A DNA stretch of 37,472 nucleotides from Actinomycetota bacterium (lineage in GTDB: Bacteria; Actinomycetota; Aquicultoria; UBA3085; Oleimmundimicrobiaceae), in contig JASEGU010000013.1 of NCBI GenBank assembly GCA_030017835.1, forward strand, positions 1-37,472, in the 5' to 3' direction. Both the position numbers and the translations under genes were made by a program. The notes below the pieces were generated by a model that worked only from the letters and a program-made list of their open reading frames with translations, was not told where the DNA came from and searched no databases. Positions 1-9,637 of this stretch are shown here, one piece after another; the first letter of the stretch is position 1; each line of letters begins with the position of its first letter.

Positions 1-18
1 GGCCGCCTTTAGGCGGCC
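1..18 (-). terminator. GC-rich hairpin after leuA (possible terminator, cut by window edge)
   Basis: A perfect 7-bp inverted repeat (GGCCGCC, 4-nt loop, GGCGGCC) lies about 45 bases past the leuA stop in the direction of transcription. On the minus strand a U-tract would have to lie to the left of base 1, outside the window. The stem is therefore seen directly, while its role as the intrinsic terminator of the ilv-ser-leu operon is inferred. Confidence 0.5.
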
Positions 19-62
19 ACTTCGACTACGCTTAAAGCCATCCTTTGAAAGGGCAATCAGCT

Positions 63-1571
63 TTAGGCGCTTAGGGACTTATTTATGGCGTTCAGATAGG
101 CCTTGGCGCTGGCTTCGATGATGTCTGTGCTGATGCCCCGGCCAAGATATTTCTTGCCTCCGATCTCAAGTTGGATGGTGACATCGCCCTGAGCATCCAA
201 GCCGCCGGTTATGGCGCTGACGTTGTAGAAGAGGAGCCTAGCCTGGACATTCAAGGCCGAGGCTATGGCCTTGCACGAGGCGTTGACCGGCCCGTCGCCT
301 TCGGCCGTGCGCTCTATCGTCTCAGAGTTCTTGACCAATTTTACGGTAGCCGTGGGCGTCTGGTCGCTTCCGCTCACCACGTGAAGATAGGCCAGATTGT
401 AGACCTCTCCTTGAGCCGTCCTCACCTCGTCGGCAATCAAGGCCTCCAGATCATCGTCGGATATCTCCGCCTTCTTATCGGCGAGCTCCTTGAAGCGTTC
501 ATATGTCCGCTCGAGCTCATCATCGGCAAGAACATGGCCCATATTCTCCAAATGTTGACGGAGGGCGTGACGTCCAGAGGTCTTGCCCAAAATTATCTTG
601 CTCTCGGTGAGACCCACCCTTTCCGGGCTCATGATCTCGTAGGTGGTCCTATCCTTGAGCATGCCATCGGTATGAATGCCAGAGGAGTGGGCAAAGGCGT
701 TGGCCCCGACTATCGCCTTGTTGAATTGGATCTGATAGCCGGTCAAGGTGCTGACGAGGCGACTGGTCCTGATTATCTCTTCGGTCTTAATGTTGGTCTT
801 CTTGCCAAGGCTTGGATAGTGAGTATCTAAGATCATGATCAGCTCTTCCAAGGCGGCATTACCGGCCCGCTCGCCGAGGCCGTTTATGGTACACTCCACC
901 TGGTTTGCTCCATTCTGGACGGCGGCCAGGCTATTGGCCACAGCAAGGCCAAGATCATTGTGGCAATGGACGCTTAAGATCACGTCATTTAGCCCGGCCA
1001 CATTATTCTTAAGCTCCCTTATCAAGCGGCCAAATTCATCGGGTAGCGCGTAGCCGACCGTATCTGGAATATTTATCCGGGTTGCCCCCGCCTCGATGGC
1101 CGCGCCAACCACCTTGCAGAGAAAATTAAAGTCTGAGCGAGTGGCATCTTCGGGCGAGAACTCCACCTCGTCGAGATAGCTTTTGGCCCTTTTGACGGCC
1201 GCTTCGGCCATCTTCAATACCTCATCCTTGCTCTTTTTGAGTTTGCGCTCGATATGTATGTCTGAGGTGGCCAAAAAGGTGTGGATCATCGGTTTTTCGG
1301 CCCCTTTGACCGCTTCGAAGGCGCGATCGATATCGGCATCAACGGCCCGAGCCAGCCCCGCAACGAAGGGCCCTTTTATCCGATCGGCCACGGTCTTGAC
1401 CGCTTCAAAGTCGCCCGGCGAGGTTATGGGAAAACCGGCCTCGATGGCATCGACCCCGAGCCTTGCCAACTGCTCTGCAATCTCGAGCTTTTCGCGAATA
1501 TTTAAACTTATGCCGGGTGACTGCTCGCCATCCCTTAGCGTTGTATCGAATATGTAGACCTTATCTTCCAT
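63..1571 (-). CDS. leuA: 2-isopropylmalate synthase
   Basis: LeuA condenses acetyl-CoA with 2-oxoisovalerate, the first committed step of leucine synthesis in the cytosol. The 502-residue length is normal for the family. The HMGL-type TIM barrel spans about residues 5-270, with the TTLRDGEQ motif at 10-17, the metal-binding HCHND at 202-206 and GLGERAGNA near 231-239. HSSGIH at 295-300 lies in the linker, and residues from about 365 to the end match the LeuA allosteric/dimer domain that usually binds leucine. The ATG is preceded by GAGG five bases away. It is the last gene of the ilv-ser-leu run and starts 8 bases after serA stops. Homocitrate and citramalate synthases share the fold, but the length and the ilv context favour LeuA. 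Confidence 0.95.
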   Translation of the reverse strand: MEDKVYIFDTTLRDGEQSPGISLNIREKLEIAEQLARLGVDAIEAGFPITSPGDFEAVKTVADRIKGPFVAGLARAVDADIDRAFEAVKGAEKPMIHTFLATSDIHIERKLKKSKDEVLKMAEAAVKRAKSYLDEVEFSPEDATRSDFNFLCKVVGAAIEAGATRINIPDTVGYALPDEFGRLIRELKNNVAGLNDVILSVHCHNDLGLAVANSLAAVQNGANQVECTINGLGERAGNAALEELIMILDTHYPSLGKKTNIKTEEIIRTSRLVSTLTGYQIQFNKAIVGANAFAHSSGIHTDGMLKDRTTYEIMSPERVGLTESKIILGKTSGRHALRQHLENMGHVLADDELERTYERFKELADKKAEISDDDLEALIADEVRTAQGEVYNLAYLHVVSGSDQTPTATVKLVKNSETIERTAEGDGPVNASCKAIASALNVQARLLFYNVSAITGGLDAQGDVTIQLEIGGKKYLGRGISTDIIEASAKAYLNAINKSLSA

Positions 1572-1579
1572 CTCCGCCT

Positions 1580-3157
1580 CTAGATGTTTAAATCGACGAA
1601 TTTCGCCTTCATGACTCCTGGTATCGCCTCTATCTCCTTTAATGCTTTCTCCGAAATCGGCTCGTCCACGTTGAGTACACTTATGGCATCGCCCCTCGCC
1701 TTCATCCGGCCAAACTGCATCCTGGCTATATTTACGTTGTGCTTGCCGAGGGTGGTTCCAATATTTCCGATCATGCCCGGCCGGTCCTCGTTATGAACGA
1801 TTAGCATATACTCCGATGGGATGACATCGACATCGTAGCCGAAGAGATTCATTATCCTCATCTTGCCCGGACTAAGCAGGGTGCCCGAGACGACGAAGTC
1901 ATCCTTGCTCAAGGTTATCGAATTGACATATTCACAAGTCTTGGTCGTCCGGCTCTCCTTGACCTCGATGCCCCTCTCGGCGGCCAGACTCGGCGCGTTA
2001 ACATAGGTTACCGGCTCTTGAACCACAGACTCCAGAAGACCCTTTATTACGGCGATGGTTAAAAGCTCTAGGCTCTTCCCGGTCGCTATGTCGCCGGAAT
2101 ACTCAATATCCAAGGAGTTTATCTGACCGCCCGCAAGCTTCATAAAGAATTTGCCCAAGACCTCGGCCAGTGGCAGAAATGGTTTTAAGATATCCACGGT
2201 CTCGGGGGCGACCGCCGCCACATTGACCGCGTTGCTGACAAAATCGCCCTTTAGGGCGGCAATCACCTGCTCGGCGACGATTACGCCCGCCTTATCCTGA
2301 GCCTCTATGGTTGAGGCGGCGATATGAGGTGTGACTATTACGCTGTCCAACTCAAGCAGGGGTCCCTTGGTATAGGGCTCTTCGGTAAATACATCTATGC
2401 CGGCTCCGGCCACCTTGCCATCCTTTATGGCATCGGCCAAGGCCTGCTCATCCACTATCCCGCCCCTTGAGGTATTTATGATCCTGACCCCGTCCTTCAT
2501 CATGGCAAACTCTTTCTTTCCTATCAAACCCAGAGTCTCTTTAGCTTTTGGCAAGTGAACCGTTATCACATCACAGACCTTGAAGAAGTCGGCGATATTG
2601 TCGATGACTTCGATGCCTATCTGTTTGAAGCGGTCGGATGAGACATAAGGATCGTAGGCTACGACCTTCATGCCCAATCCCCTTGCCCGGCTGGCCACCA
2701 AGGTTCCGATGCGACCCAAACCGAGTACCCCCATCACCTTATCATTCAACTCAATCCCCATGAATTTGGACTTCTCCCACTTGCCGTTCTTCATTGAGTT
2801 GGTGGCCTGAACTATCATCCTGGCTTGGGTCATCAGCAGGGCCAATGCATGTTCAGCTGCGGATATGATGTTGCTCTGGGGAGCGTTGGCCACAATGATA
2901 CCCCGCTTGGTCGCGGCCATTATGTCTATGTTGTCGACGCCGATACCGGCCCGGCCGATCACCTTTAGTTTAGAACCCTTCATGATGGCTTCCTTATCGA
3001 CCTGAGTTGCGCTTCTTACGATCAAGCCGTCGTAGTCAGAGAGACAGGCCAGCATGTCATCTCTGGACATATCGAAAGCTAAGTCCACCTCAAATCCGGC
3101 CTCCTTCAGCTTCTCAATACCGAGATCTGCAATCTGCTCTTTGACAAGTACCTTCAT
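1580..3157 (-). CDS. serA: D-3-phosphoglycerate dehydrogenase (long form with ACT domain)
   Basis: SerA oxidises 3-phosphoglycerate to 3-phosphohydroxypyruvate with NAD+, the entry step to serine. At 525 residues it is the long form. The nucleotide-binding motif VLGLGRIG is at 144-151. The catalytic Arg-Glu-His set is visible as R231 in NTSRGG, E260 in the FTEEP segment and H278 in VTPHIA. An intervening ASB-type domain spans about 315-450, and the C-terminal ACT domain starts around the HNEDRPGMIGN motif, a site that commonly mediates serine feedback. The ATG has a GGGAG site upstream. It stops (TAG) 8 bases before leuA and follows a class V aminotransferase that could catalyse the next step of the pathway. 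Confidence 0.95.
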   Translation of the reverse strand: MKVLVKEQIADLGIEKLKEAGFEVDLAFDMSRDDMLACLSDYDGLIVRSATQVDKEAIMKGSKLKVIGRAGIGVDNIDIMAATKRGIIVANAPQSNIISAAEHALALLMTQARMIVQATNSMKNGKWEKSKFMGIELNDKVMGVLGLGRIGTLVASRARGLGMKVVAYDPYVSSDRFKQIGIEVIDNIADFFKVCDVITVHLPKAKETLGLIGKKEFAMMKDGVRIINTSRGGIVDEQALADAIKDGKVAGAGIDVFTEEPYTKGPLLELDSVIVTPHIAASTIEAQDKAGVIVAEQVIAALKGDFVSNAVNVAAVAPETVDILKPFLPLAEVLGKFFMKLAGGQINSLDIEYSGDIATGKSLELLTIAVIKGLLESVVQEPVTYVNAPSLAAERGIEVKESRTTKTCEYVNSITLSKDDFVVSGTLLSPGKMRIMNLFGYDVDVIPSEYMLIVHNEDRPGMIGNIGTTLGKHNVNIARMQFGRMKARGDAISVLNVDEPISEKALKEIEAIPGVMKAKFVDLNI

Positions 3158-3192
3158 TCTCTTCGCTCCCTTTGCCTATCGATTGGATCTAT

Positions 3193-4347
3193 TTAAAAAT
3201 CGTTCTCCAAAAATACCTTCTCAGCGGCCGTGATACCGGCCCCTTGTTCGAATTTATAGGCGAGCTCTTTTAGGGTCATCTCAATTCCGCTTAGAGTGGT
3301 TATGATATCAAACCTATCATAATAGCCCAAGTGACCGAGGCGAAATATTAGACCGGTCACCTTGCCTTGGCCACCGGCTATGGTCAGCCCGTACTTCTCC
3401 CTCATGATCTTGACTATCTCCTTGCTATTTATCCCTTCCGGCGCCTTTATGGCCGTGACCGCATTGGAGGTATCATCACATGCTCCGAAGAACTCCAAAC
3501 CCAGAGCTTTGACACCGGCTCGGGCCGCTTTGCCCAAGATACTATGTCTCTTGATTATATTGTCCAGCCCCTCGGCCTTGATCATCTTGAGCGCCTCATC
3601 GAGGGCCAAGACCAGCGAGACGGGCGGGGTGAAGGGGTTCTGGGGCGTATCTTTCTTGAGAGCGGCCAGCGATTTTTCGTAGCTGAAGTAAAATTTGGGC
3701 AGCGTTGATTTCTCCACCATCGCCCAGGCCTTCTCGGATACGGCCGCAAAGGCGAGCCCGGGCGGGGCCATGAGCGCCTTTTGAGAGCCGCATACGGCCA
3801 CATCAACGTGCCAAGCGTCCGTCCGAAATTCGAGGGCGCCAAGACCGCTAACCGTATCGACTATCAAGGCGGCCTTGGTATCTTTGACCATATCGCCTAT
3901 GACCTTAATGTCGTTGACGATGCCGGTCGAGGTCTCGCTATGGGTAACGAAGACCCCCTTGATATCGGGATCATTAGCAAGGGACTTCCTTATATCATCG
4001 GGATTTGCCTTCTCTCCCCACTCATAGGCGAGCTCTGTCACCTCGAGACCGTAGGCCTTGGATATTTTGGCAAAACGCTCTCCGAAGTTTCCGGTATTTA
4101 CCACGATGACCTTATCGCCTTGTGAAAATAGGTTGACGACGGCCGACTCCATAGCTCCGGTTCCCGACGAGCTGAAGATGAGGACATCATTGTCGGTCTG
4201 AAAGACATATTTTAGGCCATCCAAGACCGAGGTGAAGACCTTGGAGTAGTAAGGAGCCCGGTGATGGATCATCGGCTTAGCCTGGGCGAGCAAGACTTCG
4301 GCCGGGACTGGGGTCGGACCTGGAGTCATCAGGTAATTTTTCTTCAT
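3193..4347 (-). CDS. class V PLP aminotransferase (alanine/serine-glyoxylate type; probable phosphoserine aminotransferase substitute)
   Basis: This is a fold type I PLP enzyme of the alanine-glyoxylate/serine-glyoxylate aminotransferase family. It opens with the family signature MTPGPTPVP, has SSSGTGAMES around the PLP phosphate site, and HSETSTG and VDTVSGLGA in the middle. The Schiff-base lysine lies in CGSQKAL (about residue 190 from the chosen start). I chose ATG 4347 over an in-frame GTG 12 bases upstream because AAAGGTGG sits 8 bases before it and the family starts this way. It is directly upstream of serA (35-base gap). In several anaerobes this family replaces SerC, so phosphohydroxypyruvate is a plausible substrate; that role is inferred from context, and 2-oxo acid or glyoxylate transamination remains possible. 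Confidence 0.85.
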   Translation of the reverse strand: MKKNYLMTPGPTPVPAEVLLAQAKPMIHHRAPYYSKVFTSVLDGLKYVFQTDNDVLIFSSSGTGAMESAVVNLFSQGDKVIVVNTGNFGERFAKISKAYGLEVTELAYEWGEKANPDDIRKSLANDPDIKGVFVTHSETSTGIVNDIKVIGDMVKDTKAALIVDTVSGLGALEFRTDAWHVDVAVCGSQKALMAPPGLAFAAVSEKAWAMVEKSTLPKFYFSYEKSLAALKKDTPQNPFTPPVSLVLALDEALKMIKAEGLDNIIKRHSILGKAARAGVKALGLEFFGACDDTSNAVTAIKAPEGINSKEIVKIMREKYGLTIAGGQGKVTGLIFRLGHLGYYDRFDIITTLSGIEMTLKELAYKFEQGAGITAAEKVFLENDF

Positions 4348-4380
4348 TGCTTGTGCCACCTTTCACAATCTTTTAAAACA

Positions 4381-4409
4381 ATCTTACCCAATTTCGGGCA
4401 GAACCACAA
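4381..4409 (-). promoter_or_regulatory. possible sigma-A-type promoter before the aminotransferase-serA-leuA genes
   Basis: On the minus strand TTGTGG (4404-4409) and TAAGAT (4381-4386) are 17 bases apart in the ilvC-aminotransferase gap. The match is weak. The gene may simply be read through from ilvC. Confidence 0.3.
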
Positions 4410-4427
4410 GCTAAAAGAGGTAGTAAT

Positions 4428-5420
4428 CTACTTCTTTATCCAGCTCATCATGGAGCGGAGTCTCTTGCCGACCTGCTCTATTTGATGGTCGGCTTCCCGT
4501 TTCTTGATCGCGTTGTAGACTGGGCGTCCGGCCATGTTCTCGAGTATCCACTCATTGGCGAACTCACCGTCTTGTATGCGACGGAGGGCCTCCTTCATGG
4601 CCGCCCGCGAGCTCTCCCCGATGATCTTCTTGCCAACGGATATATCGCCGTATTCGGCCGTATCGCTTATCGAGTAGCGCATGCCACTGATGCCGCTCTC
4701 ATAGATGAGATCGACTATCAGCTTTAGCTCATGCAAGCATTCGAAGTAGGCGACCTCGGGTTGATAGCCGGCCCCAACCAACGTCTCAAACCCCGCTCTG
4801 ATAAGCTCGGAGGTGCCGCCGCAGAGGACGCACTGCTCGCCGAAGAGATCGGTCTCGGTCTCCTCTTTGAAGGTGGTTTCAAGGACGCCCGCCCGAGTGG
4901 AACCGATGCCCTTGGCGTAAGCCAAGCTGATCTCCTTGGCCTTACCTGAGTGATCTTGATAGATTGCAAAGAGGGCCGGAACGCCATTACCCTCCTGATA
5001 GGTCCGCCTGACCAGGTGACCGGGTCCTTTGGGAGCGACCATGATGACATCGACGTCTTCCCTTGGAAGTATCTGATGAAAATGGATATTGAAGCCGTGG
5101 GCAAACATCAGCACATTTCCGGGAGCGAGATTCTCATTTATCTCCGAGTAGAAGACCTGCTTCTGAACCTGGTCGGGAACGAGGATCATGATGATATCGG
5201 CCGCCTTGGCGGCCTGACCCGGCTCCATCAGAGTAAGCCCAGCCTCACGCACGGCCGAGGCCGACTTGCTATCCTTCTTGAGTCCAACCACCACATCTAA
5301 CCCGCTCTCGTGAAGGTTTAAAGCGTGGGCGTGGCCCTGGCTTCCAAAGCCGATAACGGCTATTTTTTTCCCTTTAATGACGCCCAGGTCTCCGTCCTTG
5401 TCGTAGTACATCTCTGCCAT
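4428..5420 (-). CDS. ilvC: ketol-acid reductoisomerase (class I)
   Basis: IlvC isomerises and reduces 2-acetolactate or 2-aceto-2-hydroxybutyrate using NAD(P)H and Mg2+, for valine/leucine and isoleucine. From the chosen ATG the protein has 330 residues, the usual class I length. The Rossmann motif [10 protein letters not shown] is near residue 24, APKGPGH follows in the middle, and the Mg-binding region ETDLFGEQ opens the helical knotted domain. The longest frame starts 51 bases upstream, but ATG 5420 has an ideal AAGGAGG site and the family-typical N-terminus (MAEMYYDKD), so I use it. It sits 60 bases after ilvN in the operon and ends with TAG. Confidence 0.97.
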   Translation of the reverse strand: MAEMYYDKDGDLGVIKGKKIAVIGFGSQGHAHALNLHESGLDVVVGLKKDSKSASAVREAGLTLMEPGQAAKAADIIMILVPDQVQKQVFYSEINENLAPGNVLMFAHGFNIHFHQILPREDVDVIMVAPKGPGHLVRRTYQEGNGVPALFAIYQDHSGKAKEISLAYAKGIGSTRAGVLETTFKEETETDLFGEQCVLCGGTSELIRAGFETLVGAGYQPEVAYFECLHELKLIVDLIYESGISGMRYSISDTAEYGDISVGKKIIGESSRAAMKEALRRIQDGEFANEWILENMAGRPVYNAIKKREADHQIEQVGKRLRSMMSWIKK

Positions 5421-5480
5421 TAATTCCTCCTTGAGTTGATGATCGATGATCAAACTTAAGTTAAAAATCAAACCAGCTAT

Positions 5481-5966
5481 CTATTCCGATTTTAGTCCCC
5501 GGCTCAGAGCGATCTTGCCGGTTCTGGCAAGCTCCTTGATACCGTAGGGACGGAGCATCTCCTCAAAGGCGTTGAGCTTGTCGGCGCTTCCGGTTATCTC
5601 GATGGTCAAGGTATTTTTGGCCACGTCGACGATATTGGCTCTGAAGATATCGACTATCTCGATTATCTGTGCCCGGGTGGTTGGGGGGGCATTCACCTTG
5701 ATGAGCACCAATTCGCGCTGAATAGACTCTTTGGGATCGAGGTCGTTTATCTTGAGCACGTTTATCAACTTGTGAAGCTGCTTGGTCACCTGCTCCAAGG
5801 TATGGGTCTCACCATCGACCACGATGGTCATGCGCGAGTAATTGGGGTCCTCGGTCGGACCGACCGCCAGGCTATCGATGTTGAAGCCCCGCCGGCTGAA
5901 GAGACCGGCAACCCTGGTTAAGACACCCGGCTCGTTATCAACCAAAACGGATAGTGTATGTTTCAC
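5481..5966 (-). CDS. ilvN: acetolactate synthase regulatory (small) subunit
   Basis: This is the small subunit that activates the IlvB catalytic subunit and confers valine feedback inhibition. The 161-residue length is standard. The N-terminal ACT domain (about 3-78) shows VDNEPGVLTRVAGLFSRRGF, the conserved valine-binding face. A second ACT-like domain (about 80-160) contains REL.LIKV. It overlaps the end of ilvB by 4 bases (ATGA), so the two subunits are probably translationally coupled. Confidence 0.97.
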   Translation of the reverse strand: MKHTLSVLVDNEPGVLTRVAGLFSRRGFNIDSLAVGPTEDPNYSRMTIVVDGETHTLEQVTKQLHKLINVLKINDLDPKESIQRELVLIKVNAPPTTRAQIIEIVDIFRANIVDVAKNTLTIEITGSADKLNAFEEMLRPYGIKELARTGKIALSRGLKSE

Positions 5967-7657
5967 TCTCCTTCGCCTCCCATCATATCGCTTATGGAAC
6001 CGCCGGCCGGCACCATCGGAAATACGTTCTCCTCTCGCTCGACGACGAAATCTATGACGTAAGTCTCGGGCGAGGCGATGGCCTCCTTGATGGCCGCCTC
6101 AACATCATCTTTTTCGGTGACCCTGAGTCCCTTGGCTCCATAGGCCTCGGCCAGTTTAACAAAGTCGGGCGTTCCGACGGCAATATCGGTGTGAGAGTAG
6201 CGACGGTCGTAGAAGAGCTCCTGCCACTGCCTAACCATACCCAGATAGCCGTTGTTCAAGATGAATATGTTAACGGGCAGCTTGTTTGCAACGGCCGTGG
6301 CCAGCTCTTGGGAGACCATTTGGATGCTGCCGTCGCCCGCGATATCGATGACGACCTTATCCGGGCAGCCGACCTGAGCCCCGATGGCTGAAGGAAAACC
6401 GAAGCCCATGGTACCCAGACCCCCCGACGAGATAAAGGTTCTCGGCTTAAGCGCCCTAAAGTATTGGGCCGCCCACATCTGATTCTGTCCGACTTCGGTC
6501 GCGATTATGGCTTCGCCCGCCGTTATCTCTGATATCTTCTCGACCACGAATTCGGGGCGAAGCTTATCATCCTTTTTGTAGGTAAGCGGATACTTCTCCT
6601 TCCAGCCTTCAATCTTCTTGCGCCAAGAAGAGATGTCGGCGGAGCCATCGGCCCTCTCCTTCTCTATCTCCTCAATTAGTTGAGAGATGACAACCTTGGC
6701 ATCTCCTACTATCGGGATTCTGGCCTTGAGATTCTTGCTTATCTCGGCCGGATCGACATCGATGTGGATTATCGTGGCCCCTTGAGCAAAGGTCGAGAGC
6801 TTGCCCGTCACTCGATCGTCGAAACGCATGCCGATGGCCAAGAGGAGGTCGCACTCGGTCAAAGCATGGTTGGCCGCACGCATGCCATGCATGCCGGGCA
6901 TCCCGATGAAGAGATCGTCATTTTCGGGAAAACCCCCTTTGCCCATGAGGGTGATAGTAATCGGTATCTGGGTCAATTTAACCAGTTTAAAAAGTTCATC
7001 CCAGGCTCCGGAGCGCAAGATGCCGCCCCCGGCGACGATGACAGGTTTTTTGGCCGAGAGGATGGCTCCGGCCGCCTGTTTTATCTGGCGCGCGTGTCCC
7101 TTTTGAGTGGGGTTATACCCGGCAAGGCTCAACTGAGTTGGTTGTTTGAAGACGAACTCGGCCTTTGATATATCGACCGGGATATCGATGAGGACCGGGC
7201 CTGGCCGCCCCGTCGAGGCGATGTAGAAGGCCTCCTTGATGATCCTTGGAAGCCCCTTGACGTCCTTGACCAGGTAACTATTCTTAACTATCGGCAGCGT
7301 TATGCCGGTAATATCGGCCTCCTGAAAGCCGTCCGTCCCGAGCAGGGTCGTTGCCACCTGACCGGTTATGGCCACCAGCGGTATCGAGTCGAGATAGGCG
7401 TTTGCTATCCCGGTAACCAGATTGGTCGCTCCGGGTCCGGATGTAGCCAGGCAAACCCCAACCCTTCCAGTCGCCCTAGCGTAGCCGTCGGCTGCGTGAG
7501 CTGCACACTGCTCGTGGCGAACCAGGATGTGACGTATCTTGGAGTCATATATGACGTCATAAATGGGAAGGACGACGCCTCCGGGGTAGCCGAAGATTAC
7601 TTCGACGCCCTCATCTTCCAAACATTTGATCAAAGCCTGTGCACCAGTTAATTTCAC
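5963..7657 (-). CDS. ilvB: acetolactate synthase catalytic (large) subunit, biosynthetic
   Basis: This ThDP-dependent enzyme forms 2-acetolactate or 2-aceto-2-hydroxybutyrate from pyruvate and a second 2-oxo acid. Near the N-terminus FGYPGG and RHEQCAAHAADGYARATG carry the catalytic glutamate. The FAD/central domain follows, and the ThDP-binding motif GDGSIQM...NNGYLGM lies in the C-terminal third. I choose GTG 7657 as the start: GAGGTGAT lies just upstream and gives the canonical MKLTGAQ-like N-terminus. The ATG 15 bases further upstream has only an A/T-rich leader. The length (about 564 residues) and the linked ilvN favour the anabolic enzyme over catabolic AlsS. Confidence 0.96.
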   Translation of the reverse strand: MKLTGAQALIKCLEDEGVEVIFGYPGGVVLPIYDVIYDSKIRHILVRHEQCAAHAADGYARATGRVGVCLATSGPGATNLVTGIANAYLDSIPLVAITGQVATTLLGTDGFQEADITGITLPIVKNSYLVKDVKGLPRIIKEAFYIASTGRPGPVLIDIPVDISKAEFVFKQPTQLSLAGYNPTQKGHARQIKQAAGAILSAKKPVIVAGGGILRSGAWDELFKLVKLTQIPITITLMGKGGFPENDDLFIGMPGMHGMRAANHALTECDLLLAIGMRFDDRVTGKLSTFAQGATIIHIDVDPAEISKNLKARIPIVGDAKVVISQLIEEIEKERADGSADISSWRKKIEGWKEKYPLTYKKDDKLRPEFVVEKISEITAGEAIIATEVGQNQMWAAQYFRALKPRTFISSGGLGTMGFGFPSAIGAQVGCPDKVVIDIAGDGSIQMVSQELATAVANKLPVNIFILNNGYLGMVRQWQELFYDRRYSHTDIAVGTPDFVKLAEAYGAKGLRVTEKDDVEAAIKEAIASPETYVIDFVVEREENVFPMVPAGGSISDMMGGEGE

Positions 7658-7724
7658 GTCATCACCTCTCATTTTTTTATTTTTATTCCATAGGTTGATC
7701 TAAACTGGTTAACTTAAAGTAACT

Positions 7725-9383
7725 CTATTCTATTATCGCACCCTTGGCGGCCGAAGAGACCAGGCGCTGATAGCGGGCCAGATAACCCTTTAGGACCTTG
7801 GGCGGTTTAGGAACCCAAGCCTTTTTACGTTCGGCGAGCTCACTGTGTGAGACCTTCAAGTTTATGCTCTTATTTGGTATATCTATTGAAATCCTATCGC
7901 CATCTTTGATGAGGGCGATCGCCCCGCCCTCCGCCGCTTCCGGAGAGACGTGGCCGATGGCCGCCCCCCGGCTGCCGCCGGAAAAACGACCGTCGGTTAT
8001 AAGGGCGACTTTACTGTCCAATCCCATGCCGGCTATGGCCGAAGTTGGGGTGAGCATCTCGCGCATCCCCGGCCCACCTTTGGGCCCCTCGTAACGGATA
8101 ACGACGATGTCTCCCGCCTCTATCTTGCAACCGAGAATCGCTTCCACCGCCTCCTCCTCGGAGTCAAAGACCTTGGCTGGTCCCTCATGAACCAGCATCT
8201 CTTTGTCAACGGCTGACTGCTTGACGACTGCACCATCGACGGCCAAGTTACCTCTTAAGATGGCAAGCCCGCCCGATTTTGAGTAGGGATTATCGATCGA
8301 TCTTATGGCGCCGTTATCGAAGGCCCTTGCCGCCTTTATATTTTCATCGACCGCCCGGCCGCTTACCGTCATCGCCTCGGTGTTTATCAAACCTTTTTTA
8401 GATAGCTCGGCCATGACCGCTTGAACGCCGCCAGCTTCGTCTAAGTCTTGGATGTGGTGCTTTCCGGCCGGACTTATCTTGCAGAGGTTGGGAGTCACAT
8501 CGCTCACCTCGTTGAACATCTCAAGGCTTAAGGGAAAGCCGGCCTCCTTGGCTATGGCCGGAAGGTGAAGGACGGTATTGGTCGAGCAACCCAGAGCCAT
8601 ATCGACGGTGAGCGCATTGCCAAAGGCCGCCTCGCTCATTATATCTTTTGGACGGATATCTTTCTTTTGCATCTCCATGACGGCGATGCCGGCCATCTTG
8701 GCCAGCCTAATCCTCTTGGCATAAACCGCAGGAATCGTCCCGTTTCCGGGAAGAGCCATGCCGATCGCCTCAGTCAAACAGTTCATCGAGTTGGCTGTAA
8801 ACATACCGGCGCAGGAGCCACAGCCCGGACAAGCCGAATCTTCGATTTCGGCCAATTCCTCCTCGCTCATATTGCGGGAGCTGACCGCCCCCACCCCCTC
8901 GAAGACCGAGATGAGATCGATGTCGGTCCCCTTGTAACGACCGGCCAGCATCGGTCCGCCGCTTATGAAGATGGTCGGGATGTTGACGCGGGCCGCCGCC
9001 ATCAGCATACCGGGAACTACCTTGTCGCAATTGGGTATCATGACCATGGCATCGAAGGCGTGGGCTTCCACCATGAGCTCGATGGAGTCGGCGATTATTT
9101 CGCGGCTGGGCAGCGAATGCTTCATGCCGGCGTGATTCATGGCGATGCCGTCGCAGATGCCGATGGTGGAGAACTCTATCGGGGTCCCGCCGCCCATACG
9201 GACTCCGGCCGCGGCAGCTTTCGCGATCTTGTCCAGATTGATGTGACCGGGCACTATTTCGTTGTATGAGTTGACGATGGCCACAAAGGGCTGGTCTATC
9301 TCTTGGTCGGTCAGACCATCGGCTTTGAGAAGCGACCTATGGGGTGACTTGCTCACTCCCCGTTTGGCCATATCGCTCTTCAA
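7725..9383 (-). CDS. ilvD: dihydroxy-acid dehydratase
   Basis: IlvD dehydrates 2,3-dihydroxyisovalerate and 2,3-dihydroxy-3-methylvalerate in valine/leucine and isoleucine synthesis using an Fe-S cluster. Its 552 residues match the short archaeal/anaerobe-type IlvD. The cluster and Mg ligands are visible in the [10 protein letters not shown] and [11 protein letters not shown] motifs, and GRFSGGSRG is near the C-terminus. The start is probably TTG 9383: an AAGGGGG site lies 7 bases upstream and the family begins with the MKSDM-like sequence. ATG 9371 is the alternative but is too far from that site. It is the first gene of the ilvDBNC-aminotransferase-serA-leuA cluster and has its own promoter. 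Oxygen lability of such enzymes fits the anaerobic context. Confidence 0.96.
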   Translation of the reverse strand: MKSDMAKRGVSKSPHRSLLKADGLTDQEIDQPFVAIVNSYNEIVPGHINLDKIAKAAAAGVRMGGGTPIEFSTIGICDGIAMNHAGMKHSLPSREIIADSIELMVEAHAFDAMVMIPNCDKVVPGMLMAAARVNIPTIFISGGPMLAGRYKGTDIDLISVFEGVGAVSSRNMSEEELAEIEDSACPGCGSCAGMFTANSMNCLTEAIGMALPGNGTIPAVYAKRIRLAKMAGIAVMEMQKKDIRPKDIMSEAAFGNALTVDMALGCSTNTVLHLPAIAKEAGFPLSLEMFNEVSDVTPNLCKISPAGKHHIQDLDEAGGVQAVMAELSKKGLINTEAMTVSGRAVDENIKAARAFDNGAIRSIDNPYSKSGGLAILRGNLAVDGAVVKQSAVDKEMLVHEGPAKVFDSEEEAVEAILGCKIEAGDIVVIRYEGPKGGPGMREMLTPTSAIAGMGLDSKVALITDGRFSGGSRGAAIGHVSPEAAEGGAIALIKDGDRISIDIPNKSINLKVSHSELAERKKAWVPKPPKVLKGYLARYQRLVSSAAKGAIIE

Positions 9384-9423
9384 GATGGCGCCCCCTTAAA
9401 GGTCGAAAAAATTTGAAGGTATA

Positions 9424-9452
9424 ATTCTACTATAAAACGGTGTGGCTGTGAA
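9424..9452 (-). promoter_or_regulatory. sigma-A-type promoter of ilvD operon
   Basis: On the minus strand TTCACA (9447-9452) and TAGAAT (9424-9429) are separated by exactly 17 bases, placing transcription start about 35 bases before the ilvD start. No leader peptide, T-box or hairpin attenuator fits in the short leader. Confidence 0.6.
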
Positions 9453-9528
9453 GGAAATTGCCCGTTTGAAATCGACTTTTATCGCTCCGTTTTGATGATG
9501 ATCGAATGATGATGATTAAATTTAGGTG

Positions 9529-9570
9529 AAAAAAATTATAAGCGCAGGCGAAAGCCAAAGGCTTCCGCCT
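9529..9570 (-). terminator. intrinsic terminator of the rubrerythrin-desulfoferrodoxin unit
   Basis: Arms at 9546-9556 and 9560-9570 form an 11-bp stem in minus-strand RNA (one G-U) with a 3-base loop. A run of seven U residues (9529-9535) follows after about ten bases. It separates the oxidative stress genes from the ilvD promoter. Confidence 0.65.
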
Positions 9571-9611
9571 ACTTCAAAAAAGTCATTCACCGATTCTTAG
9601 ATGAGAAAATG

Positions 9612-9637
9612 AGCCTTAAATAATTGGCTTTAAGGCT
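9612..9637 (-). other. hairpin overlapping the desulfoferrodoxin stop codon
   Basis: A 9-bp perfect stem (9612-9620 with 9629-9637, loop of 8) includes the TAA stop of desulfoferrodoxin and is followed by a short T-rich stretch on the minus strand. It may be an additional weak terminator or a 3'-end stabiliser. Confidence 0.4.

Noticed and set aside
171-830. 219-codon plus-strand frame inside leuA
   Set aside because: It is wholly antisense to conserved LeuA sequence and its translation resembles no family. It is a codon-bias shadow.
5421-5480. TGATC-rich near-palindrome before ilvC as an operator
   Set aside because: Short, partly self-overlapping repeats (TGATCATCGATCA) in an intra-operon gap. 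Not enough to claim a binding site.
8565-9269. 234-codon plus-strand frame inside ilvD
   Set aside because: Antisense to conserved IlvD motifs, with His/Gly/Asp-rich composition typical of a reversed GC-rich gene.
9384-9423. Leader-peptide attenuator for the ilv operon
   Set aside because: The leader from the promoter to ilvD is too short, with no run of Ile/Leu/Val codons and no terminator hairpin.
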